Assembly (NCBI RefSeq): GCF_009653635.1
Contig: NZ_PPFD01000006.1
Coordinates: 434,001-498,000, forward strand
Direction: 5' to 3'
Length of the DNA: 64,000 bases
DNA from: Endozoicomonas sp. OPT23
GTDB taxonomy: Bacteria > Pseudomonadota > Gammaproteobacteria > Pseudomonadales > Endozoicomonadaceae
This document shows, in pieces, positions 8,801 through 18,389 of this stretch. Position 1 is the stretch's first letter. Each line of letters opens with the position of its first letter. The notes beneath the pieces were generated by a model that saw only the letters and a program-made list of their open reading frames with translations, was not told the origin of the DNA and made no database searches. The translations under genes were made by a program, and so were the position numbers.

Positions 8801-10480
8801 TTACTTGCCTTCCATCTGTGCCTTGATCAGGTCACCGATGGTGGTTGGGCCAGCAGCTTCATCTTCCTGCTTAGTCTTCAGCTCTTTCATAGCTGCTTTT
8901 TCTTCAGCTACGTCTTTCGCTTTGATAGACAGGGAGATGTTGCGGTTCTTACGATCGATGCTGATGATACGAGCTTCAACTTCTTCGCCTTCTTTCAGGA
9001 CGTTAGTCGCATCTTCAACGCGATCAACACTGATTTCGGACGCTTTCAGAGTAGCCAGTACTTCTTCAGCCAGTTCAACGGTAGCAGCCTTAGCTGTCAC
9101 TTCCTTGATCACACCCTTAACGATGGTGCCTTTTTCGTTCAGACCAGCGAAGGTGTTGAACGGATCTTCGGACAGTTGCTTGATACCCAGGGAGATGCGC
9201 TCACGCTCAGCGTCGATCGCCAGGATAACGGCTTCAACTTCGTCGCCCTTCTTGAAGCTGCGAACGGCTTCTTCGCCAGTTTCGTTCCAGGAGATGTCGG
9301 ACAGGTGAACCAGTCCGTCAATGCCACCGTCCAGACCGATGAAGATACCGAAGTCAGTGATAGACTTGATCTTACCAGCCAGCTTATCGCCCTTGTTAAA
9401 GGAACCGGAGAAGTCTTCCCATGGGTTGATCTTGCACTGCTTGATACCCAGAGAAATACGACGACGCTCTTCGTCGATGTCCAGAACCTGAACTTCAACC
9501 TCATCACCCAGGTTAACAACCTTGGATGGGTGGATGTTCTTGTTGGTCCAGTCCATTTCGGAAACGTGTACCAGGCCTTCAACGCCTTCTTCCAGCTCAA
9601 CAAAGCAGCCGTAGTCAGTCAGGTTAGTTACACGACCAGATACGCGAGTACCTTCTGGGAAGCGGTTAGTGATAGCAACCCATGGATCTTCACCCAGTTG
9701 CTTCAGACCCAGGGATACGCGGTTACGCTCACGGTCAAACTTCAGAACCTTAACGTTGATTTCGTCACCAACATTAACGATTTCGCTAGGATGCTTGATA
9801 CGCTTCCAAGCCATGTCTGTGATGTGCAGCAGGCCGTCAACACCACCCAGATCTACGAACGCGCCGTAGTCGGTCAGGTTCTTAACGATACCCTTAACTT
9901 CCAGACCTTCCTGCAGGGACTCGAGCAGCTGCTCGCGTTCTGCGGAGTTTTCAGCTTCCAGCACGGAACGACGGGAAACAACTACGTTGTTACGCTTCTG
10001 GTCCAGCTTGATAACCTTGAATTCCAGCTCTTTGCCTTCCAGGTGCGCAGTATCGCGAACCGGACGCACGTCAACCAGAGATCCAGGCAGGAATGCACGG
10101 ATGGTCTTAACGTCAACAGTGAAGCCGCCTTTAACCTTGCCAGAGATAATACCCTTAACAATTTCTTCAGCTTCAAATGCTTTCTCAAGCTCACCCCAAG
10201 CTTCCATACGCTTGGCTTTTTCACGGGACAGACGAGTTTCACCGAAACCGTCTTCAACTGCATCAAGAGCAACCTGAACTTCGTCACCGATAGCGATGGT
10301 CAGTTCACCCTGTTCGTTCAGGAACTGGGCTTTAGGGATAACGCCTTCGGACTTCAGGCCTGCGTGAACAGTTACCCAGTCGCTGTCGATATCAATAACC
10401 TGGCCGCTAACGATAGCGCCCGGCTTCATTTCGATATCTTTCAGGCTCTCTTCAAACAGATCAGCAAAGCTTTCGCTCAT
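8801..10480 (-). CDS. rpsA: 30S ribosomal protein S1
   Basis: S1 binds and unfolds mRNA leaders on the 30S subunit. The 559-residue product, starting [13 protein letters not shown], has six S1/OB-fold repeats; four of them show the VxNLTDYGxFV or ITDFGIF signature. E. coli S1 has 557 residues. A longer frame to 10510 exists. ATG 10480 is preferred because AGGAAAT precedes it and it matches the family N-terminus. The leader contains hairpins that may serve the known autoregulation by S1. Confidence 0.98.
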   Translation of the reverse strand: MSESFADLFEESLKDIEMKPGAIVSGQVIDIDSDWVTVHAGLKSEGVIPKAQFLNEQGELTIAIGDEVQVALDAVEDGFGETRLSREKAKRMEAWGELEKAFEAEEIVKGIISGKVKGGFTVDVKTIRAFLPGSLVDVRPVRDTAHLEGKELEFKVIKLDQKRNNVVVSRRSVLEAENSAEREQLLESLQEGLEVKGIVKNLTDYGAFVDLGGVDGLLHITDMAWKRIKHPSEIVNVGDEINVKVLKFDRERNRVSLGLKQLGEDPWVAITNRFPEGTRVSGRVTNLTDYGCFVELEEGVEGLVHVSEMDWTNKNIHPSKVVNLGDEVEVQVLDIDEERRRISLGIKQCKINPWEDFSGSFNKGDKLAGKIKSITDFGIFIGLDGGIDGLVHLSDISWNETGEEAVRSFKKGDEVEAVILAIDAERERISLGIKQLSEDPFNTFAGLNEKGTIVKGVIKEVTAKAATVELAEEVLATLKASEISVDRVEDATNVLKEGEEVEARIISIDRKNRNISLSIKAKDVAEEKAAMKELKTKQEDEAAGPTTIGDLIKAQMEGK

Positions 10481-10529
10481 GGTATTTCCTGTAAATCGGT
10501 CATTCAGCAAGAAATCTGCTGGATGCCGG

Positions 10530-10606
10530 CCACACCGCCAGTCTGTGTGGGTTGTCAGTAAAGAATCCGCCGGTTGCTGACTGGCTCTCTCGGCCAGCGG
10601 ATTTTT
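10530..10606 (-). promoter_or_regulatory. rpsA leader hairpins
   Basis: Two stem-loops lie between cmk and rpsA: CCACAC/GTGTGG (10530-10550), and AATCCGC/GCGGATT (10564-10603) with a nested CTGGC/GCCAG. Structured leaders upstream of rpsA mediate S1 autoregulation in E. coli. The same role here is inferred. The outer hairpin could instead be a cmk terminator. Confidence 0.4.
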
Positions 10607-10724
10607 CCGGCCTTACCTGATGGCAAAGCCTTAATTAAAACAGACTGTTAAGGCATCCTTTTAACAGGATTCTTACCAGCCTGATGGTAATGCATTGTCG
10701 GCATGGATAATGATTTCTGAGAAA

Positions 10725-11408
10725 TCAGATCATGCCCTGCTGACGCATAGCAGCAATCACCTTATTGAAGACTTCCTGAATGCTCAGCCTGGTACTATCC
10801 AGCACAATGGCATCCTCGGCAGGCTTCAGTGGCGCGACGGTACGATTCGTATCACGATCATCCCGAGCTATTATGTCAGCTAAAAGCTGGTCGAAGTTAG
10901 CATCAATCCCTTTTTGTTGCAACTGGTTTTGACGTCGCTTCGCCCGTTCTTCGGCACTGGCCGTCAGGTACACTTTTACCGGTGCATCCGGGAACACGAC
11001 CGTTCCCATATCACGACCATCTGCAATCAACCCCGGAGCCATTGCAAAGTCATGTTGACGCTTCATCAGAGCTTTGCGAACACCAGGCAACGCTGCGACT
11101 TTTGAAGCCATAGCTCCCACTTCTTCCGTACGCAGGGTGACACCGACTTCCTCACCTTCAAGAATGGTCTTTAAACCATCTTCCGTCGGTTCAAACTGAA
11201 CATCCAGATGCTCAGCCAGCACTTCCAGTGAGGCCTCATCATCAAATGCAACACCATGATTACTAGCTGCCAGTCCAGTCAGGCGATACAGCGCACCACT
11301 GTCCAGAAGATGCCAGTCGAACTCACGAGCCAGCAGACCAGCTACCGTTCCTTTACCGGAACCGCTTGGTCCATCAATGGTCACAACTGGCACTTTCGAG
11401 TTTCTCAC
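10725..11408 (-). CDS. cmk: Cytidylate kinase
   Basis: Phosphorylates CMP and dCMP to the diphosphates. The P-loop GPSGSGKGT lies near the N-terminus, followed by [11 protein letters not shown] (CMP site), [13 protein letters not shown] and a lid with AEERAKRRQ. Its 227 residues match E. coli Cmk (227). The start is a GTG at 11408 with only a modest upstream AAGG. No in-frame ATG exists before the P-loop. It stands directly upstream of rpsA, the conserved arrangement. Confidence 0.96.
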   Translation of the reverse strand: MRNSKVPVVTIDGPSGSGKGTVAGLLAREFDWHLLDSGALYRLTGLAASNHGVAFDDEASLEVLAEHLDVQFEPTEDGLKTILEGEEVGVTLRTEEVGAMASKVAALPGVRKALMKRQHDFAMAPGLIADGRDMGTVVFPDAPVKVYLTASAEERAKRRQNQLQQKGIDANFDQLLADIIARDDRDTNRTVAPLKPAEDAIVLDSTRLSIQEVFNKVIAAMRQQGMI

Positions 11409-11469
11409 TCTTGAATTACCTTCTATCGATTACCAACTTTAAGTGTGCCTGAACACACTTATTCGAAGT

Positions 11470-13701
11470 TTAATTGCCGCTTACTACAAGATTCAAACCG
11501 GCACGGGTCGCCAGTTTAACAAAATTCGGGAATGAGGTAGCTACGTTGGCACAATCCAGAATTCGAATTTCACCTTCACTTCTCAGGGAAGCAACAGCGA
11601 AGGCCATGGCAATACGGTGATCACCGTGACTGTCAACCGTACCAGCACCAAAAGGCTTACCACCTTTGATTAACATACCGTCAGGTTTCGCCTGAGCATC
11701 AATACCCAGCGCCGCCATTCCATCCGCCATGGACTGAATGCGATCACTTTCTTTAACCCGCAGCTCTTCAGCGCCAGTCAACAGGGTTTCACCCTCGGCA
11801 CAGGCCGCAGCCACAAACAGCACCGGAAACTCATCAATCGCCAGCGGCACCAATTCTTCAGGAATATTAATGCCTTTCAGCGGCGCATACTTGATACGGA
11901 TATCCGCGACCGGCTCACCACCAACGGTTTGCAGATTGGACAGCGTGATATCGGCACCCATCAGTTTAAGAATATCGATCACACCGGTACGGGTCGGGTT
12001 AATACCCACATGTTTCAGGGTCAGATCGGAACCTTCCGCGATACTCGCCGCCACCATAAAGAAGGCCGCAGAAGAAATATCCGACGGTACATCAATCGCC
12101 GTTGCGGTCAGCGCACCACCGCCCTGAATAGCTACTCGACTGCCCTCAACCGCAACAGGATACCCGAATCCAGCCAACATACGATTGGTATGATCACGAA
12201 CAATACCCGGAGCAACCGTAGCGGTTTCACCCTCAGCGTACATACCCGCCAACAGCAGACAGGATTGAACCTGAGCCGAAGCCATCGGCATATCGTAATC
12301 AATACCCTTCAGCTTTTGACCACCCTTAATCACTAATGGCGGACGACCTCCTTCAGTGGTTTCAATACTCGCCCCCATATCACGTAACGGATTGACTACA
12401 CGACCCATTGGGCGGCCAGACAGGGAATGATCACCGGTCAGAGTGACATCAAAATCCTGAGCCGACATCAGGCCAGCCATCAGACGCATGGCGGTACCAG
12501 CATTACCCAGATAGAGTGGACCAACAGGCTGCTTCAACCCCTTCATGCCAACACCATGAATGGTGACTTTACCTTCGTGCGGGCCTTCAATATTAACGCC
12601 CATATCACGGAAAGCCTGCAGGGTTGCCAGAGCATCTTCGCCCTCCAGAAAACCTTCAACTTCGGTTACGCCTTCAGCCAGGGCACCCAGCATAATCGAA
12701 CGATGAGAGATGGACTTGTCACCCGGTACTCTCAACTCACCTGTGATACTGCCACCAGGACGAGCGACATAGGTCTGAGACCCATTCTCCAGTTCTTTAG
12801 TCATATAAGCTCTTCTCTCAAGCATGCTGGCAAAATGGTTGCGAGCCGCCCTGGCTCGCTCAAAGGTACCCAGCATGGTTTCACTGTCTTGTTGAATAAT
12901 GGCCTGACGTAGATTTTCTACCCCGGCAGAAAACTGGTCCAGCGCCGTTAATATGGCATCCTTGTTACCCACTGCAACGTCATGCCACATCACAGGATCA
13001 CTGCCGGCAATTCGGGTAAAGTCCCGAAAACCTCCTGCGGCATAACGGAAAATATCCTGATTTTCAGGATTGCCTGCCAGCGTATCCACCAGCGAAAACG
13101 CCAGCAGATGGGGCAGATGACTGGTCAATGCCAGCACTTCATCATGGCGCTGTACATCCATGGCATTCACTTCAGCGCCACAGGCCTGCCAGAGTTTTCT
13201 GACCAGAGAAATAACCTCGGGCTCAGTATCCGGCAGTGGCGTAATAATAACTTTATGACCCTTAAACAGACCTTCTTTGGCCGCAGCAACACCGCTCTTT
13301 TCTGAGCCAGCGATAGGGTGCCCGGGCAAAAGATTGGTTGGTACTCGACCAAAAATACGCTCAGCTGCCCGAACCAGCGACACCTTACAGCTACCAACAT
13401 CGGTAACAACCTTGCCAGTCAGATCAAAGCCGCTCAACTGCTCCAGCACTTTTTCCATGGCCAGCATGGGCACCGAAAGCATCACCACATCTGCTTGAGT
13501 CACGCCTGACTCAAGACTGTCAACACCCTGATCAATAATGCCCTGTTCCAACGCTTCAGCTACAGACTCACTGCTCAGATCAAAGCCTGAAACTTTACAG
13601 GCGAAAGCACTGTTTTTGATGGACAAAGCAAACGAGCCACCAATAAGGCCCAATCCAACCACCAGAATACTCAGCGGCTTATCATTCATCAGCGTTGTCA
13701 C
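11470..13701 (-). CDS. tyrA-aroA: Prephenate dehydrogenase - EPSP synthase fusion
   Basis: One 743-residue protein carries two shikimate-pathway enzymes. Residues 1 to about 295 are an NAD-dependent TyrA domain (GLGLIGG at 16-22) making 4-hydroxyphenylpyruvate. From about Met300 it is AroA, joining PEP and shikimate-3-phosphate (GDKSISHRS, LGNAGTAMRL, RPMGRV, NPTRTG, ELRVKESDR, GDHRIAM). The same fusion is known in Pseudomonas. The AroA motifs resemble class II EPSP synthases, but the active-site loop keeps Gly in GNAGTA. The GTG start overlaps the hisC stop; an ATG four codons later (13689) is an alternative. Coupled to hisC. Confidence 0.95.
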   Translation of the reverse strand: MTTLMNDKPLSILVVGLGLIGGSFALSIKNSAFACKVSGFDLSSESVAEALEQGIIDQGVDSLESGVTQADVVMLSVPMLAMEKVLEQLSGFDLTGKVVTDVGSCKVSLVRAAERIFGRVPTNLLPGHPIAGSEKSGVAAAKEGLFKGHKVIITPLPDTEPEVISLVRKLWQACGAEVNAMDVQRHDEVLALTSHLPHLLAFSLVDTLAGNPENQDIFRYAAGGFRDFTRIAGSDPVMWHDVAVGNKDAILTALDQFSAGVENLRQAIIQQDSETMLGTFERARAARNHFASMLERRAYMTKELENGSQTYVARPGGSITGELRVPGDKSISHRSIMLGALAEGVTEVEGFLEGEDALATLQAFRDMGVNIEGPHEGKVTIHGVGMKGLKQPVGPLYLGNAGTAMRLMAGLMSAQDFDVTLTGDHSLSGRPMGRVVNPLRDMGASIETTEGGRPPLVIKGGQKLKGIDYDMPMASAQVQSCLLLAGMYAEGETATVAPGIVRDHTNRMLAGFGYPVAVEGSRVAIQGGGALTATAIDVPSDISSAAFFMVAASIAEGSDLTLKHVGINPTRTGVIDILKLMGADITLSNLQTVGGEPVADIRIKYAPLKGINIPEELVPLAIDEFPVLFVAAACAEGETLLTGAEELRVKESDRIQSMADGMAALGIDAQAKPDGMLIKGGKPFGAGTVDSHGDHRIAMAFAVASLRSEGEIRILDCANVATSFPNFVKLATRAGLNLVVSGN

Positions 13702-14816
13702 TCAACCACCTGCTCTTTCACTTCAGCCAACGCTTCCAGAAAACGCTCATTCTCTTCTTTCAAACCAATAGAAACCCGCAGGTGATTCGGCATACCGTAA
13801 TTAGCAACAGGCCGCGCTATCACACCTTTTTCCAGCAGTTTCTGATAACAGGCGACACCATCCATGCCAGTATCGAAGGTAATGAAGTTGCCTGACGATG
13901 GAATAAAACGGTAACCCAGCTGAGCCAACCCTTTCTCCAGTAACGCTTTACCCTCGGAATTTACATCACGGGATTGCTGCAGGTATTCATCATCATTAAG
14001 AACGGCCACCGCAGCCGCTTCTGCCAGATTATTCACATTAAACGGCTGACGCAATCGGTTGAGAATACTGGCAATCTCCGGACTGGATACCGAGTACCCC
14101 ACTCTTGCACCAGCCAGGCCATAAGCCTTGGAGAAGGTGCGAGTGATCACCAGATTAGAGTACTGGTTCAACAACTGAACACCGTCCGGATGATCACCAC
14201 CATCGGCGTATTCAAAATAGGCTTCATCAAGTACGACAATCACATCTTCAGACACTTTCGCCATAAAATCTGTGAATTCAGCTGTGCCAAAAGCAGTTCC
14301 GGTTGGGTTGTTCGGATTCGCCAGAAATACCATACGAGTATCCGAACGAATGGCTGCACCAATCGCCTCCAGGTCATGCCCGAAGTCCTTAGCCGGCACA
14401 ACAATACTTTCCGCACCAGAAGCTTGAACAGCAATGGGATACACCACAAAAGCGTACTGTGAAAATACCGCCGAACAACCTTCTTTCAGAAAGCATTCTG
14501 CTAGCAATACTAAGACATCGTTGGAACCATTACCGAAAGTCAGCTGCTCTGGTTTTACAGCCAGTTTTTCTGACAGAGTGACACGCAGGTTATACAGGTT
14601 ACCGTCCGGATATCGAGCCAACTCAGACAACATATGACTAATAGCTGCGGTTGAAGACGCTGCAGGCCCCAAAGGATTCTCATTACTGGCCAGCTTAACA
14701 ATACTTTCTACTGCCAGACCCTGCTCCCGCGCTAATTCATCGACGGGCTTGCCGGGCAGATAAGGGTGAAGTGACTGAACACCGGAAACCGCCAGCTTCA
14801 AGAAATCACAACCCAT
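13698..14816 (-). CDS. hisC: Histidinol-phosphate aminotransferase
   Basis: A PLP fold-type I aminotransferase of 372 residues. It converts imidazole-acetol phosphate in histidine synthesis and, in this gene neighbourhood, probably also acts on aromatic 2-oxo acids as Pseudomonas HisC2 does. Motifs: ANPNNPTGT, VLDEAYFEY, and the PLP lysine in TFSKAYGLAGARVGY. AGGTGA precedes ATG 14816. Its stop overlaps the tyrA-aroA start (GTGA). Confidence 0.95.
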   Translation of the reverse strand: MGCDFLKLAVSGVQSLHPYLPGKPVDELAREQGLAVESIVKLASNENPLGPAASSTAAISHMLSELARYPDGNLYNLRVTLSEKLAVKPEQLTFGNGSNDVLVLLAECFLKEGCSAVFSQYAFVVYPIAVQASGAESIVVPAKDFGHDLEAIGAAIRSDTRMVFLANPNNPTGTAFGTAEFTDFMAKVSEDVIVVLDEAYFEYADGGDHPDGVQLLNQYSNLVITRTFSKAYGLAGARVGYSVSSPEIASILNRLRQPFNVNNLAEAAAVAVLNDDEYLQQSRDVNSEGKALLEKGLAQLGYRFIPSSGNFITFDTGMDGVACYQKLLEKGVIARPVANYGMPNHLRVSIGLKEENERFLEALAEVKEQVVE

Positions 14817-14883
14817 AATTCACCTGTTTTAGTTGTAGTGTTTACTTTGGAAATGCCGCAAAAAAAGACATAACAATTGTGCA

Positions 14884-14919
14884 GAAAAATAAAACATCAG
14901 GCCTGCAGTAGCAGACCTG
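14884..14919 (-). terminator. Terminator-like hairpin between pheA and hisC
   Basis: On the minus strand CAGGTCTGC-TACT-GCAGGCCTG, with one G-U pair, is followed by a T-rich run (atgttttattttt). It would stop or attenuate transcription from pheA before hisC. Confidence 0.6.
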
Positions 14920-14942
14920 AACTTTCTAACAGCTTCTGGCTA

Positions 14943-16028
14943 TCAGAGCACACCCTTTGGATAGGAACCCAGCACTCTCAAATCGCTAACACGATCACCC
15001 AGCTTCTCCAGCACTTTCTTGATGACCAGATCGTCCTTATGACCTTCAAAATCAATGAAGAACACGTAATTCCAGGTACCTGAACGGGAAGGCCGGGTTT
15101 CCACTCGAGTCAGATCCACATCATGGACATGGAACACTTCCAGAATAGAGTGCAGCGCACCCGGCTTGTTTCTCATACTGACAATAATGGACGTTTTGTC
15201 TGCACCACTGGCTGGCACTTCCTGATTACTGATAATAAGGAAACGGGTTGAGTTATCCGGCTGATCTTCAATTTTCTCGGAGATCTTTTCCAAACCATAC
15301 AACTCAGCGGCCATATCACCCGCGATAGCCGCAGAGTTCCACTCACCCTTAATACGCTTGGCCGCTTCAGCATTAGAGCTGACTGCCACTCTTTCTGCCA
15401 TCGGCCAGTGGGCGTCCAGCCACTTACGGCATTGCGCCAGAGACTGTGCATGGGAATAGATACGAGTGATATTATCGCGACGAGTATTTTCTGAGACCAG
15501 CATATGCTGGTGAATACGCAGCACCACCTCACCGCAAATCTGCAGACCGGAATCCATAAAACTGTCGAGGGTATGACTGATAACACCTTCGGTTGAGTTT
15601 TCTACCGGAACTACGCCATAACTGACAGCCCCCGCAGTTACTTCACGGAAAACTTCATCAATAGCTGCCATTGGCACAGTGACTGCCGAATGACCAAAAT
15701 GTTTCATGGCCGCCTGCTGAGTAAAGGTACCTTCCGGCCCCAGGAAAGCAACCTTAACCGGCTCTTCAAGCGCCAGGCAGGCTGACATAATTTCCCGAAA
15801 CAGACGAGCCATTTCCTCGTCATCCAATGGACCACTGTTTCTTTCCATCACCCGGCGCAAAACCTGAGCCTCGCGCTCGGGGCGATAAAACACAGCTGAA
15901 GAGTCTTCGTTTTGTTTTACCTGAGCTACATCCTGAGCGCACTGGGCGCGCTCACTGATCAGGCGCAGGATATCAGTATCCAGCTTATCAATCTTGGTAC
16001 GAAGCCCTTTCAACTTGTCATCAGTCAT
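14943..16028 (-). CDS. pheA: Chorismate mutase / prephenate dehydratase
   Basis: The P-protein of phenylalanine synthesis. Residues 1 to about 90 are an AroQ chorismate mutase (LRTKIDKLDTDILRLISERA). Residues from about 93 are prephenate dehydratase (FLGPEGTFTQQAA, VPVENSTEGVI). The last 80 or so are an ACT domain (GALHSILEVF, ETRPSRSGTWNYVFF) giving feedback inhibition by Phe. At 361 residues it fits the proteobacterial form. It lies between serC and hisC as in Pseudomonas. Confidence 0.97.
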   Translation of the reverse strand: MTDDKLKGLRTKIDKLDTDILRLISERAQCAQDVAQVKQNEDSSAVFYRPEREAQVLRRVMERNSGPLDDEEMARLFREIMSACLALEEPVKVAFLGPEGTFTQQAAMKHFGHSAVTVPMAAIDEVFREVTAGAVSYGVVPVENSTEGVISHTLDSFMDSGLQICGEVVLRIHQHMLVSENTRRDNITRIYSHAQSLAQCRKWLDAHWPMAERVAVSSNAEAAKRIKGEWNSAAIAGDMAAELYGLEKISEKIEDQPDNSTRFLIISNQEVPASGADKTSIIVSMRNKPGALHSILEVFHVHDVDLTRVETRPSRSGTWNYVFFIDFEGHKDDLVIKKVLEKLGDRVSDLRVLGSYPKGVL

Positions 16029-16142
16029 AATCGTCTCTACTAAAACTCGCTACTGTTTGCTGTCGAGTACAACCTGATGGCTGCACATCAATTCTTAGCC
16101 TTATTTTCTTGTGGTTTTCTTATTGCACTGTCGAAGCAGGCA

Positions 16143-17261
16143 TCAACCATACTTCCGTTCAAATTCAGCCATAAAACTGACCAGTGCATCCACATGCTGC
16201 TCAGGAACCGCATTGTAGATACTGGCACGCATACCGCCAACAGCCTTATGCCCTTTAAGATAGAGAAAGCCCGCTTTATCCGCTTCCGCAAGGAAAGTGG
16301 CATCGAGCTCAGGCTTCGCAAGAGTAAATGGCACATTCATCCTGGAACGCCATTCAATGGCTACCGGGTTATGATAGAAGTCGGAGTTATCAATAGCACC
16401 ATAAAGCTTGCCAGATTTACGATCATTCAGAGCATCAATCGCGGCCAGACCGCCCTGCTCCTTCAACCATTTAAAAACCAGACCAGCCAGATACCAGCCA
16501 TAGGTTGGTGGTGTGTTATACATGGAGTCTTTATCCGCCTGAACCCGATAGTCGAGCACTGCAGGGCAGGCTGACTGACCTTGATTCAACAGGTCATCAC
16601 GAACAATCACGACGGTAAGACCCGCAGGCCCGATGTTTTTCTGGGCACCGGCATAGATCAAACCGAACTTGCTGACATCAATGGGTCTGGAGAGAATATT
16701 GGATGACATATCCGCAACCAGTGGCACATCACCACTGTCAGGAATAAAAGGAAATTCCAGACCACCGATGGTTTCGTTAGGGGTGTAATGGAGGTAAGCG
16801 GCATCACCGCTCAAACGCCAGTCACTCTGCTTAGGCATGGTATGAAACGAGGCATTTTTTCCGTCAGCCACAACGTTAATATCCAGATAGCGCTGCGCTT
16901 CTTTAATCGCAGACTGCGCCCAGTGTCCACTGCTCACATAATCAGCTCCGGCCTTATCGCCTTTAAGATTCATGGGAACCGCTGCAAACTGACCACGAGC
17001 ACCACCTTGCAGAAAGAGAACCTTGTAGTTGGAAGGAACAGCCAGCAAGTCACGCAAATCCTGCTCAGCTTCTTCTGCAACCTGCATAAACGATTTACCA
17101 CGGTGGCTGACTTCCATAATGGAGGCGCCCTCGCCACGAAAATCCAGCAACTCATCCCGTGCGCGCTCTAGAACTGCCTGCGGCAATGGAGCCGGACCTG
17201 CTGAAAAGTTATATTTTCGACCTTCCAGTTGGGCCAGTGTTTCTGCTACTACCTGGTTCAT
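16143..17261 (-). CDS. serC: Phosphoserine aminotransferase
   Basis: PLP enzyme that makes 3-phosphoserine for serine, and 4-phosphohydroxythreonine for vitamin B6. It begins with [10 protein letters not shown], and carries a GGARGQF phosphate-binding loop, [13 protein letters not shown] with the PLP lysine, and GGMRASIYN near the end. A longer frame reaches 17312. ATG 17261 is chosen because GGGAG stands nine bases upstream and the 372-residue length then fits the family. Confidence 0.96.
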   Translation of the reverse strand: MNQVVAETLAQLEGRKYNFSAGPAPLPQAVLERARDELLDFRGEGASIMEVSHRGKSFMQVAEEAEQDLRDLLAVPSNYKVLFLQGGARGQFAAVPMNLKGDKAGADYVSSGHWAQSAIKEAQRYLDINVVADGKNASFHTMPKQSDWRLSGDAAYLHYTPNETIGGLEFPFIPDSGDVPLVADMSSNILSRPIDVSKFGLIYAGAQKNIGPAGLTVVIVRDDLLNQGQSACPAVLDYRVQADKDSMYNTPPTYGWYLAGLVFKWLKEQGGLAAIDALNDRKSGKLYGAIDNSDFYHNPVAIEWRSRMNVPFTLAKPELDATFLAEADKAGFLYLKGHKAVGGMRASIYNAVPEQHVDALVSFMAEFERKYG

Positions 17262-17458
17262 CGTTTTCTCCCAAGACTCCCTGCCAGCTACAGGCGTCGA
17301 CAATACAGCCAACCACCATCACTCAAGAACAGCGAAGCATACAACGTATTGCCCGTAACAGCATCACCCGATTTACCTATAGAAAAGGATTTTTTTGAAC
17401 CTAACTAAGCCAGGCAGGTCTTATCTCTAATTAACAAAACACGCAGGAAAACAACAAA

Positions 17459-18304
17459 ATGAAAAACATACCCCTTAACTGGGTATTCCTTATGCTTTTA
17501 GTCCTTATCCGTACAGCTGTAGCTGATGAAGCCTACAAAACTGAGTCGTCCGAGCCCGAATCCACCGTTTTACTCACCGGCCACCTAGGTGAACAACAAT
17601 ACACTGTTATAAAAAAAATCTACCCTTACATCTACGACTCATTTCCAGAACAAGATGAATTCATAGATGTCATCTTTACTTTTGATTCGAACGAAAAAGC
17701 AAAAAACTTTTTACAAGGTCATACCCGCAATACTATCAGCCCCACCGAAGAGAAACTGGCCAAGCTTTTAAATCTGTTCGATTCAGCCTATAACGACGAT
17801 ACATTCTCATGCCTGGAACAGGCAAAAGAGTCCGGTCGACTATCTACAAGCTTCCAACGGGAAGCAACACCTACAGATTCCCAGCAGGAAACCACTGTCA
17901 TACCAGCCATTGTGCCAGAATGCCAAAATGAACCCCTGCCAACCACTAACTCCTACTATGGAGCTCCAAAACTTTGTAACTTTTATCGCTCAGCCCTAAA
18001 GCGCAAAATAATTGAACCAGATGACCTACGTAATACCGAGATGTCAAAAAAATCTGCTTGCGAGACTGTCCTTGATGATAGCTGGCACCTTGGATGGAAC
18101 GGAATTAATGATGGCACCATCTCCGATGATGAACTGATCGTTTTCTACGACAACAACTCAAGCACACTTGAAGTTGACCAGTTAATCTCAGACCTTCAAG
18201 AACGACTGAGCCCGGAAAACATTGAAGAACTAGATACATTGAGAGACAAACTCAAAGACCATCTGACAGCGATAAAGCAAGAACAAGAATATAAGAGCAG
18301 ATAA
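17459..18304 (+). CDS. Secreted protein of unknown family
   Basis: I do not recognise this 281-residue protein. Residues 1-22 are a signal peptide (hydrophobic VFLMLLVLIRTAV, then ADEA). The mature part is polar, rich in Asp, Glu, Ser and Thr, with four to five cysteines (SCLEQ, PECQNE, LCNFY, SACE) that could form disulfides, and a charged helical C-terminus. AGGA precedes the ATG. It lies alone on the plus strand between serC and gyrA, where related bacteria have no gene, and is more A+T-rich than its neighbours. This suggests a lineage-specific insertion. Confidence 0.7.
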   Translation: MKNIPLNWVFLMLLVLIRTAVADEAYKTESSEPESTVLLTGHLGEQQYTVIKKIYPYIYDSFPEQDEFIDVIFTFDSNEKAKNFLQGHTRNTISPTEEKLAKLLNLFDSAYNDDTFSCLEQAKESGRLSTSFQREATPTDSQQETTVIPAIVPECQNEPLPTTNSYYGAPKLCNFYRSALKRKIIEPDDLRNTEMSKKSACETVLDDSWHLGWNGINDGTISDDELIVFYDNNSSTLEVDQLISDLQERLSPENIEELDTLRDKLKDHLTAIKQEQEYKSR

Positions 18305-18330
18305 TTATTTATTAACTTAATCAACCAACA

Positions 18331-18366
18331 AAAAAAAACGCCAGCATAAAAGCCGGCGTTTTTTTC
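18331..18366. terminator. Bidirectional terminator between gyrA and the orphan gene
   Basis: AACGCCAGC / GCCGGCGTT (one mismatch) is flanked by A9 on one side and T8 on the other. It serves the convergent stops at 18304 (+) and 18390 (-). Confidence 0.85.
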
Positions 18367-18389
18367 AGAGTTAAGACTGAATTAAGTAA

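Noticed and set aside
9176-10561. 461-residue plus-strand frame
   Set aside because: Lies antisense to rpsA throughout and has no recognisable motifs; long shadows are common opposite strongly biased codons.
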